A DNA stretch of 64,000 nucleotides from Geosiphon pyriformis (taxonomy: Eukaryota > Glomeromycota > Glomeromycetes > Archaeosporales > Geosiphonaceae), in NCBI GenBank assembly GCA_016748015.1, contig JAAOMT010000025.1, positions 1 through 64,000 on the forward strand, read 5' to 3'. Positions 24,587 through 39,800 of the stretch are shown in pieces. The notes below the pieces were generated by a model. The model saw nothing but the letters and a program-made list of their open reading frames with translations. It had not been told where the DNA came from and made no database searches. The translations under genes and the position numbers were made by a program. The number at the start of each line of letters is the position of its first letter. Position 1 is the stretch's first letter.

Positions 24587-26241
24587 AAGTAATTATCAAT
24601 TTATTTTTATTGTTTTTATAATATTTAAAAGTTTTTTGTATTAGATATTATAATTATTAAATAGTTTATTATAGAAAAAATCAGAATTTATAAATTGACT
24701 TAACTATAGTTTAATTTTATTATTAGCTTTTTTTTTTTTTTCTATAATATATTAATATAATTTTATTATTTTTGTTTTATAGTCTATTTTTTTGAAATTT
24801 TTTACAAATTATAAACTTTTAAAAAAAATTTATTAATTAAATATTAGTTTAATAACTTTATGATATAATTTTCTAGTCTAATTTTTTATTATTTTTATTT
24901 CTATTATTAAAATTCTAGTCTTTATTAAAGCATATTTAAGTTTTAATTATATTTAAAACTTAATAACTTTTTATTAGTCTTAAATTTATAGTTATTTTTT
25001 AAAGTATATTTTTATTCTAATTATATTACTCAAATTATGATTAAAATTTATTTGTTATTAAAAGTATTATAAACAGATTATGTTTTATTTCTGTTTTTTA
25101 ATATATTTTATGTAAATTTAAACGGTTTTTATTACTAATATTAATATTTACACAAAGCATTTTTTTAGTTTTTTATAAAAGTTTTTTAGAATTCTAATTA
25201 TTATTATTATTATTTTAAAAAAAATTAATATTTTTTTTAGAAAACAATTTCTAAATATATATTTTTTATGCAAATTAATAATTAGTTTTTTACTTTGATT
25301 TATATTATAATATCAAAAAAATCAATAATTAAACTTTATATTTGTTAGTATAAATAATTAAATATTTTTTTATGTAAAATTATAATTTAATTATTAAGTG
25401 ATTTATTTAAAAAAAAAATTTCAAAAGTTTTTGTTTTATTTTTTTAATAATTACAAAAACTACAATTTTAATAAATTAAAAAAAATACTTATAAAAGTTA
25501 ATAATAAATTTAAAAGATTTAGTTCAGAATAATGCCTAAAAACAAATATATAAATAAATTAATATTAATAAATTAATTAGAAAAAAAACTGGTTTTTGGT
25601 TTTATAATTGAAATATATAGTTTTATAATTATTTTTTAACAAGTTTTTAGATATTAACATTAATAATTTAGTAAAATTAAAAATTATTTATTATAAAATT
25701 AGTAAAATATTTTTTTAAATTGATATAAATTATTATTAAAGTTAATAATAATTATTAATACATAATTGTTATAAATAAGTAAATATTAAAAAGCATTAAA
25801 AATAAAATATTAAATTTTTTAAATTAAGATTTTTAAAAATTTTGGTAAATTTAATAAAAAAATTAATTAAAATTCAAAAAATAAAAACAGTTATAATAAT
25901 TTATAACACTAAATAATAATTATTATATAATAAAATACCAATTTTTTAGGCTTTAATATAAATAAACTGTTTAATTAACTTTGTTTATAAAGTTATATAT
26001 AAAAAATTAATAGAGTTTTATAACTATAAAAAAATATTTTCTTAATAATTTTGCTGTTATATTAAATATTAAGATAATTTTAATTATAATATTATAATAA
26101 TACTAATTTGTTAATTTATATTTTTAATAAATAATATGCTTTATGTAAACTATTATATAAAAAATTGTGAAATATTTTCTAATTACTATAAAAATTAAGA
26201 TTTTTTTGGTCTAAAAAATAAAATAAAAAACTTTTTTATAT
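24587..26241. other. AT-rich region without recognised content
   Basis: About 1.65 kb of extremely AT-rich DNA. I see no coding frame, LTR or LINE similarity. It may be very old repeat or intergenic DNA between L2 and L3. Confidence 0.6.
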
Positions 26242-26652
26242 TTAATAAAACTTTTAGTACTTGTTATATTTTTTACTAATATATTTTTTATTAAATAACT
26301 TAATATTATTTTACTTCTATATAAGTTTTTGTTTTATAAATATCTATAATTAATAATTAAAAAAAATTTGTTAATATTTAACAAAATAATTTAATACTTG
26401 CTATATTTTATACTAAGATAATTTTTATTAAAATAATTCAATATTGTTTTATCTTTATATTAGTTTTTATTTTATAAATATTTATGACCAATATTTAAAA
26501 AAACTTTTTAGTATCTAACAAAATATTTTAGCATTTGCTGTATTTTTATGTTAACAAATTTTTTATCAATTAATATATTTTATATAAATCTTTATATTTT
26601 GTAAACTGCATAAAATTAATACTTAATAAAAAAAACTTATTTTTTTCTTATG
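26242..26652 (+). repeat. Three degenerate 137-bp tandem units upstream of L3
   Basis: The motif TAAyAAAA...TTTAGyAyTTGyTrTATTTT recurs at 26242, 26379 and 26516, a constant spacing of 137. Each unit also has a TTTATAAATAT-like block and ends in an A7-8/CTT-like block. The third unit runs into the A-rich start of LINE L3. No such array precedes L1 or L2. Confidence 0.55.
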
Positions 26653-26753
26653 TCTAAATTTTCCAAAGAGCAATTTTTTTGAAAAAAATTTTTTTATTTT
26701 GTCTTCCTATTTATATTATTTTCAATATTTTTCAAGGTAATAATCCTTTTATA

Positions 26754-28620
26754 ATGAATTTAAAGACTGTTTTAAATAGTAATATGTTAAAAAAAAAAGC
26801 TTTTAAAGATGTTTTTTATGATTCTGTTGTTAGTATTTTCTCTCAAAAAAAAAGATCTCTGTTGGCAATATTAAATACTCTAAAAATAAAATAAAATTTT
26901 TTTAATCAAACTTAATATTGTTAATAATGTCATATTTGAATATAAATAGTGTGTTTAGTAATAATAAGATTGGTAATACTATAGTAAATTCAGGTAGTAG
27001 TTTTCTTCATGGTTTGACTGCAACAACTTCCAAAGCTAGAAAAATTAATATGAGTTTGAATAGTGGCTCTTTTATTAATATAATTGACCTTATAATAGAT
27101 AAAAAAAAAGTTCTCTCTTTTTTTCTCTTAATATTTTTCTTGACAAAAAGTGGATTGACCTTAAAATAGTAAAAACTCAGATCAAAGTAACTGTTAAGAA
27201 ATTTTTTACATTAGACATTAATCTATTAGCTATAAAAAAAAATTAGCAACAGCAAAAATTTAGCTTATTAGAAAAATTTTTCAGCAATTAATAGTTTTGG
27301 GAAGACTATTATTCCCTCAAAATTTAAAAAGATCATTAGATCTATGTTTTCATTAGAAAAAAGCATGGAAAAGACTGTATTATTGGCTAAGAAAAAAAGA
27401 ATCAAAGTAAATAGCAATCTTAAAAAACAAAAAATTAATTCAAATTAAGCTGTAGTATCAAGAAGATTCTTATAGATATGTTAAAAGAATGATTGTTATT
27501 GCAATAACTGAGTTTGATAAAATAGTGTTAATCTGATTATAACTAATTGGGTTATAACAAAAAACTGTAGTAGAATTTATCAAATTAAATTAGTCTGAAC
27601 AGTTGGCATTAAAATAGTTTTTCTTAATTGGGAAGAATTTGGTACATGTGGCTATGGCCATAGAAAATTGTAGTACTTAGATGTTTAGAGATTGTTTTAG
27701 GGTGCTTTTATTTACTTTTTTCATGGAAACCACTACTTATAATCTTGAATTTCTTTTGAAAAAAGCTGATGAAAATACTTGTATTATTAATCAATTATTT
27801 GAGACTGGCAATAAAATCCATTGTACAATAATTGGTTTTAAATTTAATAAGAAATTAAAATTTGTTTTCTGTATAAAGCCAAATTTTGGTAATATAAAAC
27901 TATCTTGAACTAAAATAGATTTGATTTGATGCAAAAAGTATGGGAAGTTTAAACATTTTGCTTTAATGTGTGATATACTAAATACATTTACTTTTAAGCT
28001 TTTGAAAATATTTAAAAGAATTGCTTTAGATGCAAATTGTCTTTAATTGGCTAAATTGTATACAAAAAAGTGTTTCTATCTTTTATCTTGCTGCCTTTGG
28101 TGACAAATCTTGGACACAGATGGTTTCATTTGCTGTCATTTCTAATAATACTCCAGTTTTGGTTTTGAATTCTTTTCTTTTAATAGATTATATATTAAAA
28201 AAAGTTTTATAGTTGCTTAAAATAATTTATATATTAGTGTTTACTTGGCTTTTTTAGAACGTTTTTTAGAGCTTTTGGCTAATCAAGTATCTTAAGTATT
28301 GTGTAAAAACTAAGCAGTATAGACCTGGTGCTCTTGGTGTCCACTTCTTAATTTTTTTTTGATGTGTTTGTTTTTCTGAATTTAGGGTTAAATTTGGATA
28401 TGACTTTGAACAATTTATTTAAGCTGTTTGCTTTTTTTTCTTCAATTGCAAATAATATGGTTTTAAATTTGGGTTTGAGCAGTTTAAAAGTCTTGACTAT
28501 TAAGATAGATAGATTAAATCTAAAATAGTGGTTTTTAAAGTTTTTGTCAGTTCAGTTTTGGTGAGATTAAATTAATTGTATACTGGTTCAGATTTTTTAA
28601 CATTTTTTTTATTTAAATAA
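26754..28620 (+). pseudogene. LINE L3 ORF1
   Basis: It starts at ATG 26754 (MNLKTVLNSN), aligned with ATG 606 of L1, and ends where TAA overlaps the degenerate ORF2 start (ATAA). The RRM-like region and zinc knuckle can be followed in pieces; the knuckle near 27930-27972 reads CKKYG-KFKHFALMC with its second Cys changed to Tyr. Frameshifts and stops are more frequent than in L1 or L2. Confidence 0.8.
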
Positions 28621-31600
28621 CTGATTTAGTTTGGAAGTTTACTACATGTTATGTTCAAGGTCTTAACATTCCTACAAAGCAGAAAAACAGTGTTTATTGG
28701 TATGTAAACTTGAGTAATATGATTTTAATTATCACAGAAACAAAATTGAAATCTAATATTAGGCTTTAACTATTAAACAAGTTTGATAAGATGCAGATTT
28801 TCATATCTGGTTTAGATAAAAATTTTTTTAGTACTAAGATAACTATTATTGTAAACAATTTTTTGGTTTAATATGTTTTTAAGGTAGAGAAAATTCCTGG
28901 TTAAATTATTTCAGTAAGGCTTCTGTTTAAAAAGAAATTGTTAGTTATAATCTTAAGTTTATATGTTAATGCTTTTGCTAAAGTAAGATTTAATCAGGCA
29001 TCAAAAGTCAATTTTTTTATTGCCAAAACAGTTAACTCCAATACTTTTATGGTAGTGGGTAGAAACTTCAATAAAAATAGTTTAAAAAGAAGTACAAGTT
29101 TTAAATTTTGTTTGAATTTGGATTTGGTCAACTTATTTAGTAGGTATTTATTGGTTAAAGCTTTAACTTGGAGCAATTTAAAAGGTGTCAAAAAAGTTAA
29201 TTCTGTGTTCACATTTTTCAACACAAATCACAAAGCTGTCTTAGTGTTGATTGATTTGGATAGGCTCTTGGGTGTTTATTTAAATGACTTATACAAACAA
29301 GCTAATAAAAGTTATTGAAAGTTTAAAATTAAGGATACAGATTATGCCAAGTAAATACAATTTAAAGAATGCTTTTCTGTCAAGCTTTTGGTAATAGAGA
29401 ATAAGTTTTCAAATACTAAGACTTGTAGTGATTTGAATATTATGTAGATACTGATAAAATATTTTCAAAACATTGGTTCAGTAAATTTTAGTATTCAAAA
29501 AACAAGCAGTTTTCTAAGTTTTTTGGATTAGAACTTTTGATTGTCAAAATTGTTAGAAAGTTAGATTTAGATAACATGTTTGGATTTGATTGTTTTATTA
29601 AAAAATGGTCAACTTTGGGTAGAAATAAGACTATTATAATTGTAAACATAATATGAAATAGTAAAAAGTTTATGAATATCATTAAATATTTGTCATCTGT
29701 TTATAAAGAGTACAGAAGATTTAAGATATACAAGTTAAAATTGGCTGAAGAGGTGGTTATCAAAAAAGCAATTAAGAAACACATAAAAAATTTTAGTTCT
29801 AATAAAGATGGTATGATTAAGAGCATTTTGAATCAGCTTTTCACAAAGTAGTTTTGGATTATTTAATGGTAGATAGTAAGCTAATTTTGAAGCTAGAAGA
29901 GATAAAGCTCAGTGTTTATATGATTATGAAAAGTTGGATAAGGAAGAAGATTGTGTTTGTAACAATATCTGATCTTTGGGCTTGTTAATATGTACTGTTA
30001 AATTACATAAGAGATGATGTTTTTTCTGGTGTAATAAGAAAAGTCAGTATAGAAAAATTGTTTTTGGTTATTAATAGTTTGCTTAATGGCAAGGCTGTTA
30101 ACTTGTCTGGCATTTTTAATGAACTTTAGAAGCATAATAACAATAAGATAATAAAATGTTTTTTGGATTTGTTGAATACATGTTTGTCTATTGGTAGTGT
30201 ATTTGCTTTATAGAAAAAAACTTAGATCTTAATAATTCCTAAATTTTATGATTGGAATAAGGTTCTCATTAATACTCAACCTATTGCCTTGATTAAAATT
30301 GCCAGAAAGATTGTTTCTAAGATTTTATCTAATTGGATTTTATTTGCATGTAACAAGTTTAATGTTCTTTATAATTATAATTTTTTGGTTTTAAAGAGTA
30401 TATTTACTTAGTTTTTTGTGTTTGTTGTTAGATTAATAATTAAAAATGCTTTAAAAAAAAATAAGAAACTCTAGTTGGTCTCACAAGATATGTGCAAAGC
30501 ATATGACTCAGTTGGTTGACACCATTTAAAGACTAGCTTGTGATGGAATCAAATGTGTAATAAATTTATCAAATTTTTTGGCAGTATACACAAAAATAGA
30601 GTCAATAGAGTGATAACTAATTTTGGTTTTTTGGGTGGTTATAAAGTGCACAATAGATTGGATTAAAATAAAGTTTTCTTGTCTTTTCTGTAGTAAATTT
30701 TTTACAATTCACTCTTGTGTGAAATTAAAAGACATAAACAGTTGTATAAATACTGAATTAATATTAAGTTTATGGCAAAAACTGGCAGGATTGAAAACAG
30801 TAATAAGATGCTCTTCTTTTTCACAGCTGGTATATTTGTTAATAATACAATTTGAATTAGGAATAGTCAGACTTCTATACAGTATACTTTGAACATTTTT
30901 AGTGAATTTTTTATAATCAATAATATTTTGATCAACAATGAAAAAATAGTAACTATTTCTATTAATCAGAATGTTAGAATTGTTTTTTTAAATATTAGCA
31001 GTCAGTTGATTTTAATTGCTAAAAAGAGTAAAGCACATAAATTTTTAAGAATCTTTTTGTTGACTAAAGAATTGTCCAAGCCAAGTATAGCCAAGACTTA
31101 TTCTGATGTTCAGTTTTTTATTAATGTAGTGTTCAGGAAAGCTATTATAGATAAGCAGTTCTCTTATTTGGTATTAGTTGTTCTGCAATCCATAGTTAGT
31201 TATAGAACTTAGTTTAGTTTTGTCTTATCAAGTATGTGTTACAAATAAAATAATATAATTAGAAAAAGCTTTAAGTTTAAAGTCTGCTTGCTCCATAATC
31301 TCTCTAGTAAGGTTTTACATCATTATTTTTTGTATGGTCTGAAATCATTTAAGCAAATGCAATTTGAAAGAAAATTGACTATCTTGATTTTTTTTTCTAA
31401 TGCTTTTAGTTGGACATTTATTTAATCATAGATTTTTAAATTTACAGATTATAAATTGAACTTTTCTAAATTTTTTGCAATTTTTTATCAAGTTATATAT
31501 TAGTCTAGTAAACAATTTTTTAGCTGGGGTGATAAAGTTTTTTTTTGCTAATAAGTTATTTTGATAAACAATCTTCTTAATGCTTTTTATAGTTCTGGTA

Positions 31601-32893
31601 ATTTTTCTATGTCAGTAATTTTAGGGAAGATCTTGTATTTTGGCTTTGTTTATTCTTTGAAACACTTTGAAATTGCTTTTAGTAATAGGTTTTTTGATAA
31701 AAAAAGTGTTGTAATGAACTGGATGACTTTTTATTGATGGAAAATATTAGATCTTAAAGGCCCTGTGTTTTATTGGTTTGAGTTTATATCTAAATTTTTG
31801 CATGATAAAAATTTTTTGTTGAGTAATTTTGCTAAAATCAATCAGTTATTAGACTTAAAAATTTTGGAATCCAAGAGGTTTTTTAACATTTGGAATAGTT
31901 TACATGAAATTTGGTTTGGCTTATTTGATGTTTATACAGATAATTTATTAAAAGATGGTGGCTTTGCTAATATAACTAGTAAACAGCTGTGTATTTTTTT
32001 GCTATAGATATAGATATTGAAATTGGAGTATATAGGCTTTTGTCATCTACTATGGCTGAATTACAGACTGTTGCTCTGTTCTTAAAGTGTATTCCATTTT
32101 TCTGCATGATAATTTTGTACTTTAACAGCCAAGTTGCAATTAATACATGTGTGTTTGAGATGTTGTTTGTTGTATTAGACTTTTATAATTGTTGTTGGTT
32201 AGAAAAAAAACATATTGTTAATTTGATTAGAGATAAGAATTTTATAGTAAGATAAGTAAAAGTCAAAAGTTATTTAAAAGTGTCTAATAATGTAAAGACT
32301 AATGCTATAGTAGATAAAACTGTTTATTTTTCTTTTTTTTTGTTAGTAGAAGTGCGAAAATGTTTTTGGGTTGCTGAAAATACTGTTGTATTAGGCAATA
32401 CTTATTATTTTATTAGAAATTTGTTTAGATCTATTTGTTATATTTATTAAGAAACTGGTTCTGGTCATAATGTAATTCTGAATTAACTAAAGATATAGAT
32501 TAAACTACTACTGTAAGAATATAATATTCTGATTTACATATGTTTTCTGAGTTTATTAGTTGAAAGTCTTCTAATCTGTGTATATATTTAATAAAAGCTA
32601 TATATAAATGACTACTAATAGTAGTTAAAAAAAATTGTATGATAAATGATATTCTGGTATACTATGTTTGCTGTGTGATAAAATGGAGTTCTCTGATCAT
32701 GCTTTTACATGTGTTTAGGATGTTAATATTTAAAAAAAAATTTTAATTAAAGTATTTGTGTATTGAATTGCTTTGGTAAAAGTTTGTGATCTGTCTTCTT
32801 TTATTATTTTGTGAACACTTTCTAGATTTTTTTCAGATATAAGTCTGTATACAATAGTTTGTAAGAAATTTGTGTTAAGAGATTAATATACAG
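28617..32893 (+). pseudogene. LINE L3 ORF2, main part
   Basis: The start codon reads ATA (28617). The endonuclease keeps its early Glu (IITETKL near 28735), unlike L1 and L2. GDFN reads GRNFN and the last motif TNH. RT is recognisable (NRVNRVITNFGF, AGIFVNNTI), with FVDD changed to FVNN. RNase H shows YTDN, intact MAELQTV, and YFNS for YLDS. The finger near 32670-32715 reads CLLCDKMEFSDHAFTC. The frame is cut by gypsy B at 32893 and finishes at 42969-43288. Confidence 0.83.
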
Positions 32894-33765
32894 TATTATT
32901 AGTAGAATATAGAAAATATATTAACATATAAATTAGCCAATCAAAAGTAGCTGTAGTAAATGTGGAATTTCAGAATTTCTCTCAGAATAATTGCAAAATT
33001 CTAGGAATTTCAAGATTCTCATACAAGAAATTACAGAATTGCAAAATTCCAGAATTTTTTTCAAAAGAATTGCAGGATTCCAAGAATTTTAGGATTTTTG
33101 GTGTGAAAAATTGAGAAATTAAAGAATCTCAATTATGTATATATAGCAGTAGTATTAGAAGTAAAAGGAACAGATCTCTTAGTTTGGATTTGATCTAAGC
33201 AATCTTTTTATTCACAAATATCAATAAATAATTATTTACTATCTTAATTTATTCCCCACTATTAACACTTCATGTTGATAGTAATTGATATCTAACCACA
33301 CTAAAACAATAACTCTTGATCATGGCTATTGATGAGATATTAACTTGCAATTGCCTTGGTTTATTTTCTTTATTTTTTTTGTTATCTCTTTTATTTTTTT
33401 TTCTGTATTTTTATTTGTTGTGTACTAATTGATTAAAAAATTAAAACACTGAGTTATTGACATTATGAATAGCCTGGTAAAAGACCTAGAAATAAGGGTA
33501 GAATTATATATAGATTAATGGATAATTTACCAGAAGAGCATGACTGTTAGATTAAACCAGCCACCATGCTGAAGACAAAAATTGGGAAAATGACTTGAGA
33601 AATCAACCAAAACCAACTATAAGAATCTCTGTTTATTATATAAAAAACTTAACCAAAACCTTCAGATACTAACAATCTTCAGATATCACCAACTATTTCA
33701 AGCTATTAAACACCAAGTTACAGGTTTGTTATTTGCTTTGAGACTCCAAATAATTACCTATAATA
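32894..33765 (+). repeat. 5' LTR of gypsy B
   Basis: Both termini are mutated by transitions (TATTAT for TGTTAC, ATAATA for GTAACA). The U3 subrepeats and TATATATAG (33138-33146) are present. PBS TGGTGCTCT starts at 33768. Confidence 0.9.
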
Positions 33766-33828
33766 TTTGGTGCTCTTTGTAAGATATAATCCTACAGAAA
33801 ACCAGTACCAACACACAACCATCTAAAA

Positions 33829-36800
33829 GTGGCAGAACTAAAAAAAATAGGGACAAACTATTTAGGATTTACCAAATTCTTATTCCAATACTACTTTCTA
33901 CATTTGGAATTAACCAACAATTACCTATTAGCAGAATTAGCCTTCAACTTTTATGTCAACAAAAGAATTTTATATTTGTTAAAAGTACTAATAGAAACCA
34001 ATTTAGCAAGTAGAAATTTTTACAATGAATTAATTCAAAATACCAGCCTACAAACAAACTATAACTTCACAGCAATCTTTACTAAAATCAATAAAAAAAT
34101 TGAATATCACACTCAGCAAAGATATCTAATCACTTACACAAATAAGAGTAAAGAAAAACTACAAACACCAACAGTAATACCCCAAGAGATACAACTATCC
34201 ACTTGGAAGAAAACAAGAGTTAAATCACCAACTAAATCATCATATCACTATACATCTGAAAGTGCCATCAATATTTTGTTAGCAAACATGTCTACATCAA
34301 ACACAATATCAACATTTGAACAACTCCTATTTTAAAGTAAACAAAAAAAAGCAAAATTGTTAGGAACTTACAGTAATTACTTTGAAAAATTCAAATCACA
34401 ATCTCCAACACCATCAGAATTTCAATTACCACCATTTTAACCAGATTTCAAAGCCACAAGTTCTTGGAAAATAACCAAATCAGAAGAAAAGGAGAACAAT
34501 AATCAGAAATTTAATTACCAGAATCTGATTGTAGAAAACCTGGAAATTGAAACCCTGAATATTCAAACTCAGAAAAATTGGAACAATACTAACCCTAATA
34601 ATTAGCAAAATCAGAACAATCTAAACTCTAACATTAATAATTAACAACACTTATCTTTAGTAATTGTTATCAACCCACCACCAGTTGCTGCATAACAACA
34701 GCCACCACCACAACCTCAAATTCAGTTACCACTCCAATAACAACAACAACAACAACCAAACTTAGATCCAATAGTCTATGCCCCAATAGCAAAACTTGAA
34801 AGGTTCACAGGTAAAAAAGATGACATCCAAATATGGCTCAACAATATTAAAAAAGCCATCACAGCCAATAGATAAAATGACACAAAAGTCTTTCAAGTCA
34901 TTCCATATTTTCTTTAGGATACTGCTGACTTGTGATATTAAAAACTCCAAACTTTTGATGCATTCAAGCTAGAATTTCTAAGATATTTTAGTAATAACAA
35001 CAGCATTAATTGCTTGGCTAATACATTTACTACTATTAAGCAAGAAGACACAGAAACAGTTACCATTTACTTGAAATAGTTTCATCAAAATCTATACTAA
35101 ATCCAAGCCATTGACACTGATTATTTCACAGTAGCCCAAATTTTGAATCAGTTTATCCACAGATTACACAGTAGCATATTGCACATGTACATCCATTACA
35201 TCCAGCCAATTTTCAAGCTATAATTACCCATACCAGAGATTTTGAAGCCACTGAATTAGAAGCCAATCATGCCCAAGCCATTAATCTAATAATGAATAGA
35301 TCATCTGAATTGAATTCTAAATTAAAACAATTCAGTAATTTAATTAATCAGAAACTAGAAAAATACTTAACTGACAATTGTGCAATTTATCAGCCACTAC
35401 AATGATGCAATAATTCAGGAAACATAAATCGTTTCCAAAATCAGTCACATTCCTCATCCTCAATCAATCAACAATGACAACAAAAAACATGTAATTGTCA
35501 CTATTGTGGAAAACAAAGACACTTACAAATTAACTGCCACTGTTGCTTAAATAACCAATGATTGGGAAATCTATATTGAAACCCTGATTGCCAGTTTCAA
35601 ACTCCGAGTTACCAACCAAATTCAGAACCATACCATCAAAATTACTTACTAATAATACAGCAACCAATATATCAACTGCCAATATATCAGACTTCAGCAC
35701 CCATAATATATCAACTGCAGCCACAAGTAATATATCAGTCTTAACAAACTTAAACACCACCACAAAACTTATCTCAAAATGAAACCCAAAGGCTGAGAAT
35801 AACACAACAAAGCTGGAGATCAGCAATAGTAGTTCATCAACCAATCTCCAGTTCTTTAACCCAATAATTAGGATCTTGACAGTGGAATTCAGACACTGAG
35901 TACACTTAAAACCCAAATTTTCAATACTATTTAAGTCTTCTAGTAACCCCAGAAGACATCTTATCCAATAACCAGAAAACCAACTACAACCAAATACCTA
36001 TCAACAACATTTCACCAGCCACTGTTATAGAAGACAAATCACTTACAGCTATATTTTTCTTTGAAATCAAGAAACTGTTAGAAATTTTTTTGTTCAGTAA
36101 AGCCACATTCGAAGAAAAATTCATTACTACAATATACACTGATGTCAAAGTTAATGGCCACTTTATCAAACTGATCCTAGATAGTGGATCAGCTAGCAGT
36201 ATTATTATAAGACAACTTATAAACCAATTAGGTCACTGAGTTGATTGAGCTGCTAGTGCAAGGATAATTATAGCTGATAGAGCCACCAAGACTCTTATTG
36301 ATAAAATAAATAACTTATTTATTGAAGTCAATGACATTATTATACCAATCAAGGTATTAGTTATAAAAGCCACCCAATACCAAGCATTTGTTGATAATGA
36401 TTGGCTGTCCAAAACAAATATGATGCTTGAATAAACCACTTAGGAGTTACAACTTAGTCAGAATGGATAACATATACAAGTACCAGCAACATGTGATCAT
36501 TTCAAACCCAGCACCAATGTGCTAGCACCACTCATCAAGTTTGATGACAAAAAAAAAACCTATCTAAGAAGCTTACCAAGTTTTCTGGACTAACAAAAAC
36601 CACAACAAGCTATCACCAATTTTGATTTGAGATAACAGCAGAAAGAGAAAGCAAAAAGAAAAACTTATTTGAAACACCAACCAAACATTGTGGAATGACA
36701 GCAATCATAATGAACTGCTGCCAAATTGGGAGTGGAAAAAAAATAATAATAAAGGAAAAGGAAAAAAAAAAAAAAACCCAATATTAACTACCACTTATAG

Positions 36801-39800
36801 TCCATATACTTACACTTTACCACAATCATCTAACTATTGCCAACTGAAACTAGTATGCATCGATTGCAGCAAAAAATTGTTATCAATAGGTGTATGCTGT
36901 GGCAATAATAAAGAATACACAATGGCAACAAAATTCTATTGCTGTCCATGTGTTATAGAATGGTTTAGACGACCAAAAAGACAAGGAAAATGAGATAACA
37001 AATTTTGTTTCACCTGTGGAACCATTTTGTTTAACAAAGAAATGTGGAATGACATTTTTGGGCATGAAGGAACATGTGATGAAACATGCCAATATACCAT
37101 TCTAATAAATGACTGGATATGCAAAGGAATTCTAATTAACAACACCTAAAAAAAAGCATTATGATGGTTAGAAAAATATTCCCATAATAAACATAAGATC
37201 TGAAAAATAGCAAGCACAAAGACAGAAGGTGCCACAACCAGTGAGTTGTTAAAAATTAAAAACAATCTATTAATCCTTCCAGAACTCGAATATATTCTAA
37301 TGTTTAATGTTTTTGGCAATATTAAGGATGATCTTAAAGAATTCCACAAGCACTACTAACATCTGACACCAACAAGAGAAGAGCAAAAGCAATGTTTAAA
37401 ACAACTAAACACTTGACTATGTCAATACTGCTTAATCCCATGTAACTTCTAATATTGTAATAAGTATGACCTTATTTATAATCTACCACTATACATAATC
37501 TACACAATCCTAGAAAAAAAAGAACCAATCAGCAGCTGTGCATCTGAATCGAAATCTATTTTCAATCCCAATTTAAATTCTAACAATGAAGATGATAAAA
37601 ACACCAGTTCCAGTTCCATCTAAAATAGCAACCAAAATAACAACAATTCAAACTCAGACTTAAATCTTGAACAATATATTGTGCTCCCAGACCTTATCAA
37701 GAAGCAAAAACTTAAATGATTCAGTGATAATAATGAAAATATTATGCCAAAACAAGCACATAATACTGATACAGGATTTGATCTGAGATATCTGAAGAAA
37801 AAAATCATCAAATTGGAACCACATTTACACATATACATTGATTTAAAAGTAGCATTAAAAATTTTGGCAACAATGATAGTTCAGTTAGCATTCAGAAGTA
37901 GTTTAGTAAAAAGAGAAATTAATATCAAAGGAGAAATAATTGATGCAAAATATGTAGAAATATTATTGCAATGCTCTAAAATGACTCAAAAAAGGCCTAT
38001 ATAGTAGAGCCAAACAAAAAAATAGCACAGACAATATTTTTGCCTCTGATTAAAATAGCTCAATTAGTATTAGTGAGAAACAGAAAAAAATTAAGAATAA
38101 CAACAAGAGAGATTAGTGAATTTGGATCTATGGGTAAAATAGATATACTAGTTAATATAACAGAGGAAGAAGTTATTGACAAAAGAGAAATTATTTTCAA
38201 TTATCAATCAATTTTTATTCTACCATATAACTAGTACATGTTAGCCATAGAAAAGAAAGTAAAAAATCAAGCTCAAATTTTTGAAGCAAAAACTACAATG
38301 TGTAAATCAGGAAAAATTAGACTTACCAATCTTTACATATTAGCCAAAAGTTCAAAACATATCAAAATTCCCATCTATAATACAACAGAAAATGTTCTTG
38401 AAATACCAAAAAGAACTACCATTGAATATTTAAGCACTAAAATTGAAGAACAATTACCAAATCCCATTTCAGACTTTCCACAACTGTATGGATATGTGGA
38501 TATTATATCACAAACAATATACAGACAAGAAAAATGTTATTTGCTCTAACCAAAACAATTGGAACAGATAAATTTGAGAAATCTAGATCCACTACAATGT
38601 ATACAGCTTAAAATATTACTTAACAATTTCAATAACATCTTTGCCAGTGAAAATGAATTTGGCAGAACCAACATAATTTAGCATCAAATAAAAACTAAAG
38701 ATGTGATGCCAATTAAACAGAGAGCATATAAAGTACCACTAGCCAGCCATGAGATTATTTATCAAGAAATCAATCGGATGTTAGACAATAGATTAATTCA
38801 ACTATTAATAAGCCCATGGTTATTACCAGTAATATTAGTCTGTAAGAAAAATAGAAAAATCCACTTTTGTGTGGATTACTGGAAACTTAATAGAATAATC
38901 AAGAGAGATAGCTACTCAACTCCAAAAATTCAAGAACTTTTCAATGGTTTTGAAAGAAAAAAATGGCTTTTAACTTTAGACTTAAACAGTGGTTATTAAC
39001 AAGTAGCCATAAAACCAGAAGATAAAGAGAAAATGGCTTTTACAACACAAGAAGAGAATTTTGAATTTGAAATTATGCCATTTGGCTTGATGAATGCTCC
39101 CACCACATTTCAACAACTTATGGAAATAGTTTATACTGAACTGCTATAAAAATTAGTAGTTGTATATCTGGATGACACCAACATGTTTTCCAAAACATTC
39201 AATGATTATTTGCATCATCTACAACAAGTATTTAAAAGACTAAAAAGAGTAGAATTAAAGTTAAATACCAACAAATGCTTCTTTGGAAAAACAGAAATAA
39301 AATTCTTGGAACATGTAGTAAGCAAAAATAGAATCAAAATGAATCCAGACAAAATTGAGATAGTTAAAAATTTTCTAATATCTACCAACTTGACCAAATT
39401 ATGAGCATTCTTGAGATTTGTGAGATACTACTGCAACTTTATCAAAAACCTTTCTAAAATAGCTCAGCTATTACACCAGCTCCAAACAAAGAACACCAAG
39501 TATAATTGGACAAAAACCCAGCAAGAAGCTTTTGATACATTAAGAAAAAAGCTTATTCAAGTTCCAGTAGTGATCTATTCAGACCATAGTAAGCTATTTA
39601 TAATCACAACAAATACATTGGGTTAAGCATTGGGAGCAGTACTATTTCAGAAAAAACCAGATGGATGAGAACACCCAGTAGCTTATGCCAACAGAAGTTT
39701 AAATCCAGCTGAAAAGAACTATAGAACCCCAGTACTAAAACACTTAGCTATCTATTGGACTGTTATTAATAGAAAAAATACTTAAGTCAAAAGTTTGATG

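Larger units (their letters stand above)
26629..32893 (+). mobile_element. LINE copy L3, part 1 (split by gypsy B)
   Basis: Same family as L1 and L2 but the most decayed copy. The 5' hairpin arm GAAGTT has become AAAATT, ORF1 and ORF2 carry many stops and indels, and the homology stops at 32893 within late ORF2. Confidence 0.9.

Noticed and set aside
24587-26241. Hidden genes or RNA genes in the AT-rich stretch
   Set aside because: No frame of meaningful length, no tRNA-like A and B boxes and no structured GC-containing segment could be seen.
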